Positions 17,547 through 25,649 of a stretch of DNA of 64,000 nt are shown piece by piece. The DNA lies in NCBI RefSeq assembly GCF_902168135.1, contig NZ_CABHOL010000050.1:1-64000 (forward strand), written 5' to 3'. This stretch comes from an uncultured Fluviicola sp. Lineage in GTDB: Bacteria > Bacteroidota > Bacteroidia > Flavobacteriales_D > Crocinitomicaceae. The position numbers and the translations under genes are program-made. The notes beneath the pieces were generated by a model. It ran no database searches, had not been told where the DNA came from, and was given only the letters and a program-made list of their open reading frames with translations. The number at the start of each line of letters is the position of its first letter. Within the stretch, counting starts at the first letter, position 1.

Positions 17547-18758
17547 ATGAACTTACACGAATATCAAGGAAAATCAATTTTACAAAAATACGGTGTTGCT
17601 ATCCAGCGCGGAGTTGTTGTAGAAAAAGTAGAGGATGCAGTTGCTGCAGCTAAAAAATTGACAGAGGAAACAGGAACAGGTTGGTATGTGGTAAAAGCAC
17701 AGATCCACGCTGGAGGTCGCGGTAAAGGGATCGTTCAGGAAACTGGTTCTAACGGTGTAGTTTTGGCAAAAGGAATTGACCAGGTTGAGGAGAAAGTAAA
17801 AGGAATCCTTGGAGGACACCTTGAAACTGCTCAAACAAACGGGAAAGGGAAATTGGTGAGCAAAATTTTGCTGGCTGAGGACGTTTATTACCCGGGTGAA
17901 GCTGAAGTAGAAGAGTTCTATATGTCCGTTTTATTGGACCGTGAAAAGGGACGCAACACCATCATGTACTCTACGGAAGGTGGAATGGATATCGAAACAG
18001 TTGCTCACGATACTCCACATTTGATTTTCAAAGAAGAAATCGATCCTCGTGTAGGAATTCAGGGATTCCAGGCTCGTAAGATTGCCTTCAACCTTGGATT
18101 GTCAGGAGAAGCTTTCAAACAAATGACAAAATTTGTTGTGAACTTATACAATGCTTACGAAGGATGTGATGCTGCGATGTTCGAGATCAACCCGGTATTG
18201 AAAACTTCAGATAACAAGATCATTGCAGTAGATGCGAAAGTAACTTTGGATGGAAACGGATTGTACCGTCACCCGGATTACGCAGCTATGCGCGATACTT
18301 CAGAAGAAGATCCGTTGGATGTTGAAGCTGATGCAGCAGGATTGAATTTCGTGAAACTGGACGGAAACGTTGCCTGTATGGTAAACGGAGCTGGTTTGGC
18401 GATGGCTACTATGGATATCATCAAGTATTCCGGTGGTAACCCTGCTAACTTCTTAGACGTTGGTGGAACAGCAGATGCTGAGCGCGTTGAAAAAGCATTC
18501 CACATCATTTTGAAAGACCCGAACGTAAAAGCAATTTTGATCAATATTTTCGGTGGTATCGTTCGTTGCGACCGTGTGGCTCAGGGAGTTGTTGATGCTT
18601 ACAAGAGCATCGGGAATATTCCGGTTCCGATCATCGTTCGTTTGCAGGGAACAAATGCAATTGAAGCGAAAAAGATCATTGATGATTCAGGATTGAATGT
18701 ACATTCAGCTGTATTGTTGCAGGAAGCAGCAGATAAAGTGAAAGAAGTATTGGCTTAA
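17547..18758 (+). CDS. sucC: succinate-CoA ligase (ADP-forming) beta subunit
   Basis: 403 aa. The N-terminus [17 protein letters not shown] is the family signature. The ATP-grasp part contains [14 protein letters not shown], and the C-terminal CoA-ligase domain contains [30 protein letters not shown] and [10 protein letters not shown]. It forms succinate plus ATP from succinyl-CoA in the TCA cycle, together with an alpha subunit (sucD) that is not in the window. The gene stands alone, with a strong terminator 22 bases after the stop. Smooth codon use and conserved sequence suggest high expression. Confidence 0.97.
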   Translation: MNLHEYQGKSILQKYGVAIQRGVVVEKVEDAVAAAKKLTEETGTGWYVVKAQIHAGGRGKGIVQETGSNGVVLAKGIDQVEEKVKGILGGHLETAQTNGKGKLVSKILLAEDVYYPGEAEVEEFYMSVLLDREKGRNTIMYSTEGGMDIETVAHDTPHLIFKEEIDPRVGIQGFQARKIAFNLGLSGEAFKQMTKFVVNLYNAYEGCDAAMFEINPVLKTSDNKIIAVDAKVTLDGNGLYRHPDYAAMRDTSEEDPLDVEADAAGLNFVKLDGNVACMVNGAGLAMATMDIIKYSGGNPANFLDVGGTADAERVEKAFHIILKDPNVKAILINIFGGIVRCDRVAQGVVDAYKSIGNIPVPIIVRLQGTNAIEAKKIIDDSGLNVHSAVLLQEAADKVKEVLA

Positions 18759-18780
18759 GCTGATTTAAATATTAACAAAA

Positions 18781-18816
18781 CCCCGAAGCAGATGTTTTCA
18801 TCGCTTCGGGGTTTTT
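18781..18816 (+). terminator. intrinsic terminator after sucC
   Basis: CCCCGAAGC and GCTTCGGGG with an inner GATG/CATC pairing, followed by TTTTTGTTTTT. Confidence 0.95.
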
Positions 18817-18832
18817 GTTTTTCGGCAAATTA

Positions 18833-18874
18833 CTGGTGTACACCAGGTAGGGACGTGATGCTTCGCGTCCCTAC
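18833..18874. repeat. REP-like double palindrome
   Basis: A perfect 14-base palindrome CTGGTGTACACCAG is followed directly by arms GTAGGGACG (18847-18855) and CGTCCCTAC (18866-18874). The GTAGGGACG...CGTCCCTAC design resembles the outer stem at 8401-8440. It lies between convergent sucC and the UbiA gene and may also stop transcription from the right. Confidence 0.6.
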
Positions 18875-18906
18875 TGTTTTTTTATCGCATCCCTGCTGTT
18901 TTGAGA

Positions 18907-19797
18907 TCAGGGGAAGGTAAAATAAGTTGCCAGCAGGAACATTACAATCATGATTGCCCAAAGAAAACGACCTGCACGAATGTAGTCGATTCGCTCTTTG
19001 CACCGGAACAACCAAAACAGGTAAAAAATAATCAACCCACTTCCAATTCCGAAGGTAATGCGCTGATAAGGATAAAAGTACGAGACGAATCCTCCGCTGA
19101 TGACAAATAGAATAAGGAAGGCGGTTACCACCCACTTGCTATTTTGCTCACCTATTTTTGCCGGAAGCGTATAACATTCATCACTTAAATCGCCCTGGAG
19201 ATCAGAAATATCAAGACTTAATTCCCGGGGTACAATAATCGCGAATGATATCAGAGCAAACAGATCAAATAAGAGATTTAGTGGTTCGCTGTTTATTGCG
19301 GTCAGGTCTTTTGAAAGGTATGCTTTAATGACTAATGCAATCCAGGCGGTCATTCCTGCCATCAGCAGGTTTCCGACAAGCGGTGTTCTTTTAAGCCAAA
19401 GATTGTACAGAAAAGACAGACCAACAATCGTAAGGGAAATCCACCACCAGTCACGAAAATAGAAAATCGTTAGTACGATACTGACCAAAAATGCCAGGGA
19501 CATTAAGACAATAAACAGCAGGTAGCTTTGCCTCACAGTATAAATCCTTCCGATGATACGCGAATTCGGTTTGTTTACAGCATCAATTTCCTTATCCCGG
19601 ATGTCATTCATCACGCAGCCTGCTGCAATTAGTAATTGCACTGCAAAACACAACAAAACGATACCCCCAAAAGAAGTTTGCATCTGAGATTTCCCGAAGT
19701 AATAAGTGCATCCATACAATGCAACGAATGGAATCATGACAACTACCTCATGAAACCAGCGCATGAGGGTAAACGTGGCTTTTAATTTGGTCAACAT
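18907..19797 (-). CDS. UbiA-family prenyltransferase
   Basis: 296 aa from the ATG at 19797 (MLTKLKATFTLMRWFHE). A longer frame would need a TTG start inside the upstream gene. About eight membrane segments are visible. The first Asp-rich motif NDIRDKEIDAVNKPNSR is the UbiA signature for Mg-prenyl diphosphate binding; a second acidic segment, DISDLQGDLSDE, matches the distal motif. The family attaches prenyl chains to acceptors such as menaquinone precursors, heme or glycerol phosphate; which acceptor is used here cannot be read. The start follows the stop of the upstream gene by one base, so it is the last gene of a panD operon. Confidence 0.87.
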   Translation of the reverse strand: MLTKLKATFTLMRWFHEVVVMIPFVALYGCTYYFGKSQMQTSFGGIVLLCFAVQLLIAAGCVMNDIRDKEIDAVNKPNSRIIGRIYTVRQSYLLFIVLMSLAFLVSIVLTIFYFRDWWWISLTIVGLSFLYNLWLKRTPLVGNLLMAGMTAWIALVIKAYLSKDLTAINSEPLNLLFDLFALISFAIIVPRELSLDISDLQGDLSDECYTLPAKIGEQNSKWVVTAFLILFVISGGFVSYFYPYQRITFGIGSGLIIFYLFWLFRCKERIDYIRAGRFLWAIMIVMFLLATYFTFP

Positions 19798-19798
19798 C

Positions 19799-20491
19799 TT
19801 AGGTGAAAAGTTTAAATAAGAAATATTGTTTGGCGCTTTGGGACAATGCTTTTGTAGATTTTTTTCCGGGAAGTAATACAATCCAATGTGTTACCCCGTT
19901 GTGTTTTTGTTTTCCCACGATGTGGAAACCCAGTCGCAGGTATTTGGTAAGTAAGCGTTCATCCGGACTTGAGCGGGCCATCAGTATAATATGATGTTTC
20001 GGATAAGCTTTTAGTACCCGGATATAGTAATTCATAAAGATCCGTTCGCGCATTTTAAGGAAAAGCGGATGCGCTAAATTTCCCGATAAACGATCAAGGA
20101 GAACGTAGTCCTCATCCGGATCCAACACAAGAGTTAAATAATCTTCCGGGTCATGAGCGTGCAGTTGTTTCCGAATAACAGATTGGTTCGTGTAAGACCT
20201 GCTTGATAGCAGCGGAGTTTTTGATTTTCGATCTGTTACAACAATGAAATCAAACGGTGCTTCCATATCTTCATCCGTGTAAAAAGCTTGCGAACGATGC
20301 ATACTGACATTTTCAAAAGCAGTTTTTCGGAGCAAACGTTCATCTGAAATCAAAGGATCAGAAGATCGGTTTTGAAGATCTTCAGCAGATTGAAATCTAA
20401 TTTGACTGATCGAAAGGGATTGCTTCAAAATGAAAAACAGCACCAGGTAAATGACAACCAAACTTCCGGCAAGAGCAATAAAAACGATCAT
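19799..20491 (-). CDS. membrane-anchored protein, possibly GNAT acetyltransferase-like
   Basis: 230 aa from the ATG at 20491 (MIVFIALAGSLVVIYLVLFFIL, one N-terminal helix). The soluble part has no motif I can name with certainty. The stretch SSPDERLLTKYLRLGFHIVGKQKHNG near the C-terminus looks like the end of a GNAT fold (a chain turn of the YxRxGF type), but an acetyl-CoA loop of the RxxGxG/A kind is not evident. The gene lies between panD (2 bases upstream) and the UbiA gene (1 base downstream). The function is unknown. Confidence 0.7.
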   Translation of the reverse strand: MIVFIALAGSLVVIYLVLFFILKQSLSISQIRFQSAEDLQNRSSDPLISDERLLRKTAFENVSMHRSQAFYTDEDMEAPFDFIVVTDRKSKTPLLSSRSYTNQSVIRKQLHAHDPEDYLTLVLDPDEDYVLLDRLSGNLAHPLFLKMRERIFMNYYIRVLKAYPKHHIILMARSSPDERLLTKYLRLGFHIVGKQKHNGVTHWIVLLPGKKSTKALSQSAKQYFLFKLFT

Positions 20492-20493
20492 GA

Positions 20494-20856
20494 TCAAATA
20501 AAATAAGGTTTGGCTTCAATAACCCTGTTGCCGAGATCCGCCCGAACAAGAATCGGTTTGTGTTTGGAAACATTTTTTTCACCTACCAAACGATAGCTGA
20601 GCACATGAATAATATCGCCTTTCTTGAAATGGTGAGACGCAGCTCCGTTCAGACTTACGAATCCTGCTTTTTTACTGATTACAACGTAAGTGTTGATTCT
20701 TGCTCCGTTCGTTTTGTTATTGACAAAAACCTGTTCGAATTCTTGCAGGTTAGCAGTCTTGATCAGTTCTAATGGGAGTGAAATACTTCCCGGGTAATCC
20801 AGTGAGCTTTCGCTGACGATAAGCTCTTGAATTTTGCTTTTCAGTAAGTTTATCAT
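20494..20856 (-). CDS. panD: aspartate 1-decarboxylase
   Basis: 120 aa, the usual PanD length. Family features are the self-cleavage site in YPGSI (Gly-Ser bond near residues 23-24, which generates the pyruvoyl group), the segment GARINTYVV containing the active-site Tyr, and NGAASHHFKKGDIIHVLSY. It makes beta-alanine from aspartate for pantothenate and coenzyme A. It is the first gene of a tight minus-strand operon with the membrane protein and the UbiA-type gene. The 186 bases upstream, shared with the divergent gene at 21043, hold the promoters but no clear consensus box. Confidence 0.9.
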   Translation of the reverse strand: MINLLKSKIQELIVSESSLDYPGSISLPLELIKTANLQEFEQVFVNNKTNGARINTYVVISKKAGFVSLNGAASHHFKKGDIIHVLSYRLVGEKNVSKHKPILVRADLGNRVIEAKPYFI

Positions 20857-21042
20857 TTTAGTTTAAGTTTGGTCAAATATATGTTTTGCGTTTTTTATTG
20901 CAGTTGCGATTTTCCGTACTCGTTTTTTTGAGGACGTATATCAAAACCATTCATTGAAAGCTTTAATCCGAAAATTCTACTTTTTCAGACAAGGTTAATT
21001 GGAGATGGATTCAGTACATTCGCAAACAAACAATTCATCAGC

Positions 21043-21966
21043 ATGCTGCGATTCAAACTGCTCTTAACACTATTCATCACCGGATTTTCGGTTGCACAGG
21101 ATTCTTTGGAAGTAACCTTATTCGATAAAAGCCTCAACCAATTCTTAAACGTACGTGATTTTTGCATTTTCAAAGATGGAACGGAGGCCTTTTTCACGGT
21201 GCAAAGTCCTGACGGAACCATTTCACAGTTGGCACGAATTACTAACTCAGGAAACACCTGGTCGGAGGCCGAATTACTGCCTTTTTGCGACGAAAACAGC
21301 TACATGGAACCTTTTCTTGCGGATGATGGATTGCGTCTTTATTTTGCTTCCGACAGACCCGAAAAAGGAGCAAAAGAAACCAACAAAAATTTTGATTTGT
21401 GGTACGTCGAACGAAAAACGATTTCAGATGCATGGTCAGAACCGATTAATCTCGGAAAACCGGTCAATTCCGGGAACAATGAGTTCTACCCGACATTGAG
21501 CAAAAACAACAACCTGTACTTCACCATGGATGCCAAAACGGGTAAGGGGAAAGATGACATTTATTTTTGTGCATGGAACGGTAAAAAGTACGCTGCGCCG
21601 GTACTTTTAAATGACCATATCAATAGCTCCGGATACGAATTCAACGCATTCATTTCCAGTGATGAACGTTTCCTGATTTACACGAAATACAATACCCCGG
21701 ACGGCATGGGAAGCGGCGATTTGTACATGGCAAAAAAAGACCAAAACGGGGTCTGGCAGAAAGGGGAAAACCTGGGGGCGATGATCAATACCAAATACAT
21801 GGAATACTGTCCGTTCTACGATGAAAAAACGCAGACTTTGTACTTTACCGCCAAGCGAAATTCACTGCAATCGAAAGACTTTAAAAACATGGATGAATTC
21901 CAGGATTATGTGAACCAAAATGAGAACGGATTGAGTAAGATTTACCGGGTGAAAGTTACTTTTTAA
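21043..21966 (+). CDS. exported PD40/TolB-like beta-propeller protein
   Basis: 307 aa. A signal peptide (MLRFKLLLTLFITGFSVA, cleavage before QDSLE) is followed by repeated propeller blades of PD40 type: YMEPFLADDGLRLYFASDRP, EFYPTLSKNNNLYFTMDA, EFNAFISSDERFLIYTKY and YCPFYDEKTQTLYFTAKR. Such proteins are periplasmic or surface-located and bind partners through the propeller face. No catalytic residues are evident. It is monocistronic. The next feature downstream is the promoter region of the RtcB-PrfH locus. Confidence 0.85.
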   Translation: MLRFKLLLTLFITGFSVAQDSLEVTLFDKSLNQFLNVRDFCIFKDGTEAFFTVQSPDGTISQLARITNSGNTWSEAELLPFCDENSYMEPFLADDGLRLYFASDRPEKGAKETNKNFDLWYVERKTISDAWSEPINLGKPVNSGNNEFYPTLSKNNNLYFTMDAKTGKGKDDIYFCAWNGKKYAAPVLLNDHINSSGYEFNAFISSDERFLIYTKYNTPDGMGSGDLYMAKKDQNGVWQKGENLGAMINTKYMEYCPFYDEKTQTLYFTAKRNSLQSKDFKNMDEFQDYVNQNENGLSKIYRVKVTF

Positions 21967-22081
21967 AGGGGAATCTCATCAGATTTGATCCACATTCAAA
22001 ATTTTTTATTACTACGTAATAAGCTGAAGTCCTCCAAAATTTTTTTTCAATTCATGCACAACCGTATCATTTTTTTTGCGT

Positions 22082-22130
22082 TACATTTGTGCCGTCGCTG
22101 AAGCTATTGCACAAGTGTTGTGCCGTCGCT
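22082..22130 (+). promoter_or_regulatory. promoter and direct-repeat leader ahead of the small ORF and rtcB
   Basis: TACATTTG (22082-22089) fits the TAnnTTTG box. TTGTGCCGTCGCT occurs twice, at 22087-22099 and 22118-22130. Between them GCACAA...TTGTGC forms a small hairpin (22109-22123). The element continues into a leader with a 25-codon ORF and a terminator. Confidence 0.4.
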
Positions 22131-22183
22131 AAAGAATAAGTCGACAACTAACAAGAAGTATAACAATTTTAAAAACCGAAGCA

Positions 22184-22261
22184 ATGAGCAATTTCAGTAT
22201 GACATTAGGAGCTCCAACTGGCAAGGATGCTGGTGTGCTCGGGCTTTGGGTTTTTCAATAG
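22184..22261 (+). CDS. candidate 25-residue peptide in the rtcB-prfH leader
   Basis: ATG at 22184, stop TAG at 22261. The peptide starts MSNFSMTLGAPTG and ends GVLGLWVFQ. It stands between a promoter-like box and a strong intrinsic terminator, so it could be a leader (regulatory) peptide or an independent small protein. It has no run of one amino acid as in classical amino-acid attenuators. No family is recognised. Translation is inferred only from position and the intact frame. Confidence 0.45.
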   Translation: MSNFSMTLGAPTGKDAGVLGLWVFQ

Positions 22262-22286
22262 CGATTTAAAAAATCATCTTTATATG

Positions 22287-22325
22287 AAAATCCGAAGCTC
22301 TTAGAGGTTTCGGATTTTTTTGTTT
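22287..22325 (+). terminator. intrinsic terminator between the small ORF and rtcB
   Basis: AAAATCCGAA pairs with TTCGGATTTT around a short loop, followed by seven T residues and TGTTTT. The next real gene starts about 230 bases downstream, so this is either the end of a small transcript or an attenuator. Confidence 0.85.
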
Positions 22326-22558
22326 TAGGTACCACCAAATTTCCCGGAATCTCTCTTGTCCAAAAGGACTAATCAAGAAAGTTAAAAATGATTGGAATGA
22401 AACTGTTTGTTCGCATTTCAATTGGGTTGGAAGAAAATTTCAAGATCAAGGCTTTCGATAATTTTCAGGCAATGAGTTTACTGAAGTAAATGAGTTGTCT
22501 AAAATTATTGAGTAACGCGGAGATTGGAATTTTACTTCGACCCTTAGAATCAAATTTT

Positions 22559-23947
22559 ATGGGAAATAAGATTAAGGGGAAAGACTTACTGAAGATAGGC
22601 TTCCCCAACGACAACACTGTAAACATCGCCTTAGGGCTGATCAGCAGGTATAAAAAAAGAGAAACAAAAGACCGCGTCCTGAAAGAACTTTCCGAATTGC
22701 TTTACGCTCCGGATGAATACATCGGAGATGGGATTTGGGGCAAAATTGCAGAAGGACTCATTGCACCGGTTGAGGTGAAATTCAACGAATTGAAGATCGA
22801 ACGTTCACCGTTTTTGATCTACGGCGAAAACGAAATTGATGACAAAACAAAACATCAGTTTTACCAGGCTTTGAAACTTCCGGTTTCAGTACAGGGAGCA
22901 TTGATGCCTGATGCACATTACGGTTACGGCTTACCGATCGGGGGCGTTTTGGCAACGGATAACGCAGTGATTCCTTACGGAGTCGGAGTAGATATCGGTT
23001 GCCGGATGTCACTGAGCATTTTCGATGCGCCGGCGTCGTTTTTCAATGGGAAAACGCATCAACTGGAGAATTTGCTTTCGGAACATACGAAGTTCGGAAT
23101 GGTTGAAACGCACAAGATCAAGCACGATCATCCGGTTATGGAAAGCAGGCTGTTTCGTGAAATTCCGCTTTTGAGAAAGTTGAAAACCAAGGCATACCAG
23201 CAATTGGGAACTTCCGGAGGCGGAAACCACTTTGTGGAATTCGGAACAGTAACCATTACCGCTTCGGATGCTGGAATTCCTCCGGGAGAATATTTCGCTT
23301 TACTGAGTCATAGCGGATCTCGCGGTTTGGGTGCAGCTATTGCGAAACAATACACGCAGCTGGCTGTGAAACAATGTCCTTTGCCGAGACAAGTGCAGCA
23401 TTTGGCCTGGTTGAACCTGGACACGCATGACGGACAAGAATACTGGAATGCCATGAACCTTGCCGGTGAATACGCAAAAGCTTGTCACGATGATATTCAC
23501 GCACGATTGACCAAAAAGTTGGGGCTCCGCATGTTGATGACGATAGAGAACCACCACAATTTTGCATGGAAAGAAACCGTGAATGGCAAAGAATGCATTG
23601 TACATCGAAAGGGTGCAACACCAGCCGGTTTGGGTGAATGGGGAATCATTCCGGGAAGTATGACAGCTCCCGGATTTATTGTCCGTGGATTAGGAAATGC
23701 TTCCAGTCTGAATTCTGCATCCCATGGCGCCGGACGTGTGTTCTCCCGCTCCGAATGCAAGAGCAGGTTTACCAAAAGCGAGATGATGAAAATCCTGAGC
23801 AATGCCGGTGTCAGTTTGATCGGAGGAGCGGTTGACGAAGCTCCGATGGCATACAAAAACATTCACCAGGTCATGGGGAATCAGCAGGAATTGGTAGAAA
23901 CGATCGGGACATTTGCTCCGAAGATTGTAAGAATGGATAAGAACTAA
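22559..23947 (+). CDS. rtcB: RtcB-type RNA ligase (partner of PrfH)
   Basis: 462 aa from the ATG at 22559 (MGNKIKGKDLLKIGF), the usual family N-terminus. An upstream ATG at 22490 would add 23 residues of no resemblance. Family motifs: MPDAHYGYGLPIGG, VGVDIGCRMS (Mn-binding Cys), GTSGGGNHFVEFG, SHSGSRGLG, HRKGATPAG, and SASHGAGRVFSR containing the His that is guanylylated. RtcB joins RNA 3'-phosphate (or 2',3'-cyclic phosphate) and 5'-OH ends using GTP. The prfH gene follows, which marks this as the ribosome-repair type (RtcB2): it reseals 16S rRNA cut in the decoding centre. Confidence 0.92.
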   Translation: MGNKIKGKDLLKIGFPNDNTVNIALGLISRYKKRETKDRVLKELSELLYAPDEYIGDGIWGKIAEGLIAPVEVKFNELKIERSPFLIYGENEIDDKTKHQFYQALKLPVSVQGALMPDAHYGYGLPIGGVLATDNAVIPYGVGVDIGCRMSLSIFDAPASFFNGKTHQLENLLSEHTKFGMVETHKIKHDHPVMESRLFREIPLLRKLKTKAYQQLGTSGGGNHFVEFGTVTITASDAGIPPGEYFALLSHSGSRGLGAAIAKQYTQLAVKQCPLPRQVQHLAWLNLDTHDGQEYWNAMNLAGEYAKACHDDIHARLTKKLGLRMLMTIENHHNFAWKETVNGKECIVHRKGATPAGLGEWGIIPGSMTAPGFIVRGLGNASSLNSASHGAGRVFSRSECKSRFTKSEMMKILSNAGVSLIGGAVDEAPMAYKNIHQVMGNQQELVETIGTFAPKIVRMDKN

Positions 23948-24188
23948 GCGCAGCTTAGTGAAGACTGAGGCTCCATCTCACAAGATGGAAAAGCCGATGG
24001 AAAGCGCAGCTTAGTGAAGACTGAGGCTCCATCTCACAAGATGGAAAAGCCGATGGAAAGCGCAGCTTAGTGAAGACTGAGGCTCCGTCCGTCAGTTGAC
24101 GGATGGAAAAGCCGAGGGACATGTTAGTCCGCCGCAATGGTAGAAAATTTGAGCAAAGCAATGACAAATTGCCTGATGCGAAGGACAG
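23948..24188. repeat. 56-bp tandem repeat and structured element between rtcB and prfH
   Basis: The unit starting GCGCAGCTTAGTGAAGACTG occurs three times with a 56-base period (starts 23948, 24004, 24060). Each unit holds a hairpin such as CCATCT-CACA-AGATGG. The third unit has a different stem (CCGTC...GACGG) and runs into a tail with GTTAGTCCGCCGC, GCAAT...AATTGC and TGATGCGAAGGAC. The third unit plus tail matches the element at 25398-25515. Confidence 0.8.
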
Positions 24189-24203
24189 TTAAACACAAAA
24201 CAT

Positions 24204-24929
24204 ATGGAAACGAAAATAATTCATATCACAACAGCAAAAGGTCCTCTGGAGTGCCAATTGGCCGCCGGAAAAATCCTGGGAGCTTTGCTTGCAGATTTGC
24301 GACAAAAAGGTCTGCAGGTTGAAGTAATCGATCGGACTGCCGGCCCCGAAAGCGGAATGATTTTATCCGCCACCATCCAAATCAACGGAATTGCGATTCA
24401 GACAGCAATTCAATCCTGGTTAGGGACGATACAATGGATTCATAGGCCTGCGCCGAAGCTTCAGCCCAGGGGCAAGAGTCCGTATCGTCCCAATCATGGG
24501 CGGAAGAACTGGTTTGTGGGGATTTTTGAAGTAAATCCGGCGGAAATTACCGGCTGGAACGAAAATGAGATTGTTTATCAATCGGTTCGCAGCAGTGGTT
24601 CAGGCGGACAGCACGTAAACAAAGTCAGTTCAGCGGTTCGGGCAATTCATCCCCAGAGCGGAACAATGGTTTTTGTGCAGGAAAGCCGTTCACAGCTTCA
24701 AAACAAGAAGATAGCCCGCGAACGTATTCGTGAAAAACTGGAAAAAGTCCAAAGTGAAAAACTAGTGGCTGTTGTCAACCAAACATGGTCGCAGCATCAC
24801 CAACTGGAGCGCGGAAACCCGGTGAGAACTTTTACCGGAATGGATTTCAAACCCAAAAAAGCGGAGAAGACTTTTAAGAAACAACGTACTCAATTGAAAC
24901 AGCAACTACGAAAAGAATTAGACTCATGA
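24204..24929 (+). CDS. prfH: peptide chain release factor-like protein PrfH
   Basis: 241 aa, shorter than RF1/RF2, which is as expected for PrfH. The GGQ catalytic loop is at residues 134-136 in SSGSGGQHVNKVSS, followed by a class I release-factor domain 3 fold. The stop-codon recognition domain of RF1/RF2 (PxT or SPF motif) is missing. PrfH releases the nascent chain from ribosomes whose 16S rRNA has been cut in the decoding centre, after which the paired RtcB repairs the rRNA. The basic tail FKPKKAEKTFKKQRTQLKQQ may contact rRNA. The next gene overlaps by four bases (ATGA). Confidence 0.92.
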   Translation: METKIIHITTAKGPLECQLAAGKILGALLADLRQKGLQVEVIDRTAGPESGMILSATIQINGIAIQTAIQSWLGTIQWIHRPAPKLQPRGKSPYRPNHGRKNWFVGIFEVNPAEITGWNENEIVYQSVRSSGSGGQHVNKVSSAVRAIHPQSGTMVFVQESRSQLQNKKIARERIREKLEKVQSEKLVAVVNQTWSQHHQLERGNPVRTFTGMDFKPKKAEKTFKKQRTQLKQQLRKELDS

Positions 24930-25402
24930 CAGCAAATATTTACCTGGTAAAAGCTTTGGACTATTATCCATACAACCTGGAAGAAGCTTTGGAATCGTTG
25001 AATTATGCCATGGCATACGAAGAAAATAACCCGATTGCGCTCTGCCTGATGGGAAGAGTAAATCTGGAGATCTTCAAGGATTATCCGCTGGCAAATTCCT
25101 ATTTCAGGGAAGCGATTGCAGCAAACATCGATTACCTGGAGACTTACACTTACTTTTTGGATTGTTTATTGATCCAGGAAGAATTTGAAGAGATGGAAAA
25201 GTTATTGGTTTTTGCACGAAAACTTAAAGGAATCGACAGGGGATTGCTCTTCTATCACGAAGCCTTGCTTTTAGAGAAACGATTGAAATTCAAAAAAGCT
25301 CAAAAAGCGATTAAAGAAGCCATGCTTTTGGCTCAAACCGGTTCGTTTATGTCGGACCTGGAAGAAATGAAGAAGCGGATTGAAAAGAAGAACCAGCTGT
25401 AG
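24926..25402 (+). CDS. TPR-like protein coupled to prfH
   Basis: 158 aa, all alpha. Repeats of about 34 residues are visible: EALESLNYAMAYEENNPIALCLMGRV, LANSYFREAIAANIDYLETYTYFL and GLLFYHEALLLEKRLKFKKAQKAI, of tetratricopeptide type. No signal peptide. The start codon overlaps the prfH stop (ATGA), so it is made from the same message and may be a scaffold or adaptor of the ribosome-rescue pair. The operon link is visible; a function in repair is inference. A second copy of the structured repeat starts at its stop codon. Confidence 0.8.
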   Translation: MTANIYLVKALDYYPYNLEEALESLNYAMAYEENNPIALCLMGRVNLEIFKDYPLANSYFREAIAANIDYLETYTYFLDCLLIQEEFEEMEKLLVFARKLKGIDRGLLFYHEALLLEKRLKFKKAQKAIKEAMLLAQTGSFMSDLEEMKKRIEKKNQL

Positions 25403-25515
25403 CTGGTGAAGACCGAGGCCTCGTCTCACAAAGACGAGTGAGCCGAGGGAAGGCGTTAGTCCGCCGCGGCGGAAAGACTAACAAAGCAATTTCAAATTGC
25501 TTGATGCGAAGGACG
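25398..25515. repeat. second copy of the structured element, after the TPR gene
   Basis: It shares GTGAAGAC-GAGGC, GCCGAGGGA, GTTAGTCCGCCGC, AAAGCAAT-CAAATTGC and TGATGCGAAGGAC with 24060-24188. The hairpins differ in sequence but keep pairing: CTCGTCT...AGACGAG here versus CCATCT...AGATGG in the other copy, and TTAGTC...GACTAA. The remaining bases to 25650 hold GGGTA...TACCC around 25562-25593 and no gene. Confidence 0.75.
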
Positions 25516-25649
25516 CTCGCTTTGAAATAATGAGGACTATTTATTATCCACACGAGCAACCGGGTATGCAGAGGAGCTATTTCTTTGTGTACCCGGCTTC
25601 TTTGATGTTATTTTAATTAACTTGCGTTGAAACTCGAAACCATCAGCCA

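Noticed and set aside
22388..22489. 33-codon ORF ending one base before an ATG that could start rtcB
   Set aside because: The rtcB homology starts at 22559. The small ORF has no family features, and its tight fit with 22490 is probably chance.
23948..24188. CRISPR array in the 56-base repeats
   Set aside because: The three repeats are contiguous with no unique spacers, and no cas genes are near.
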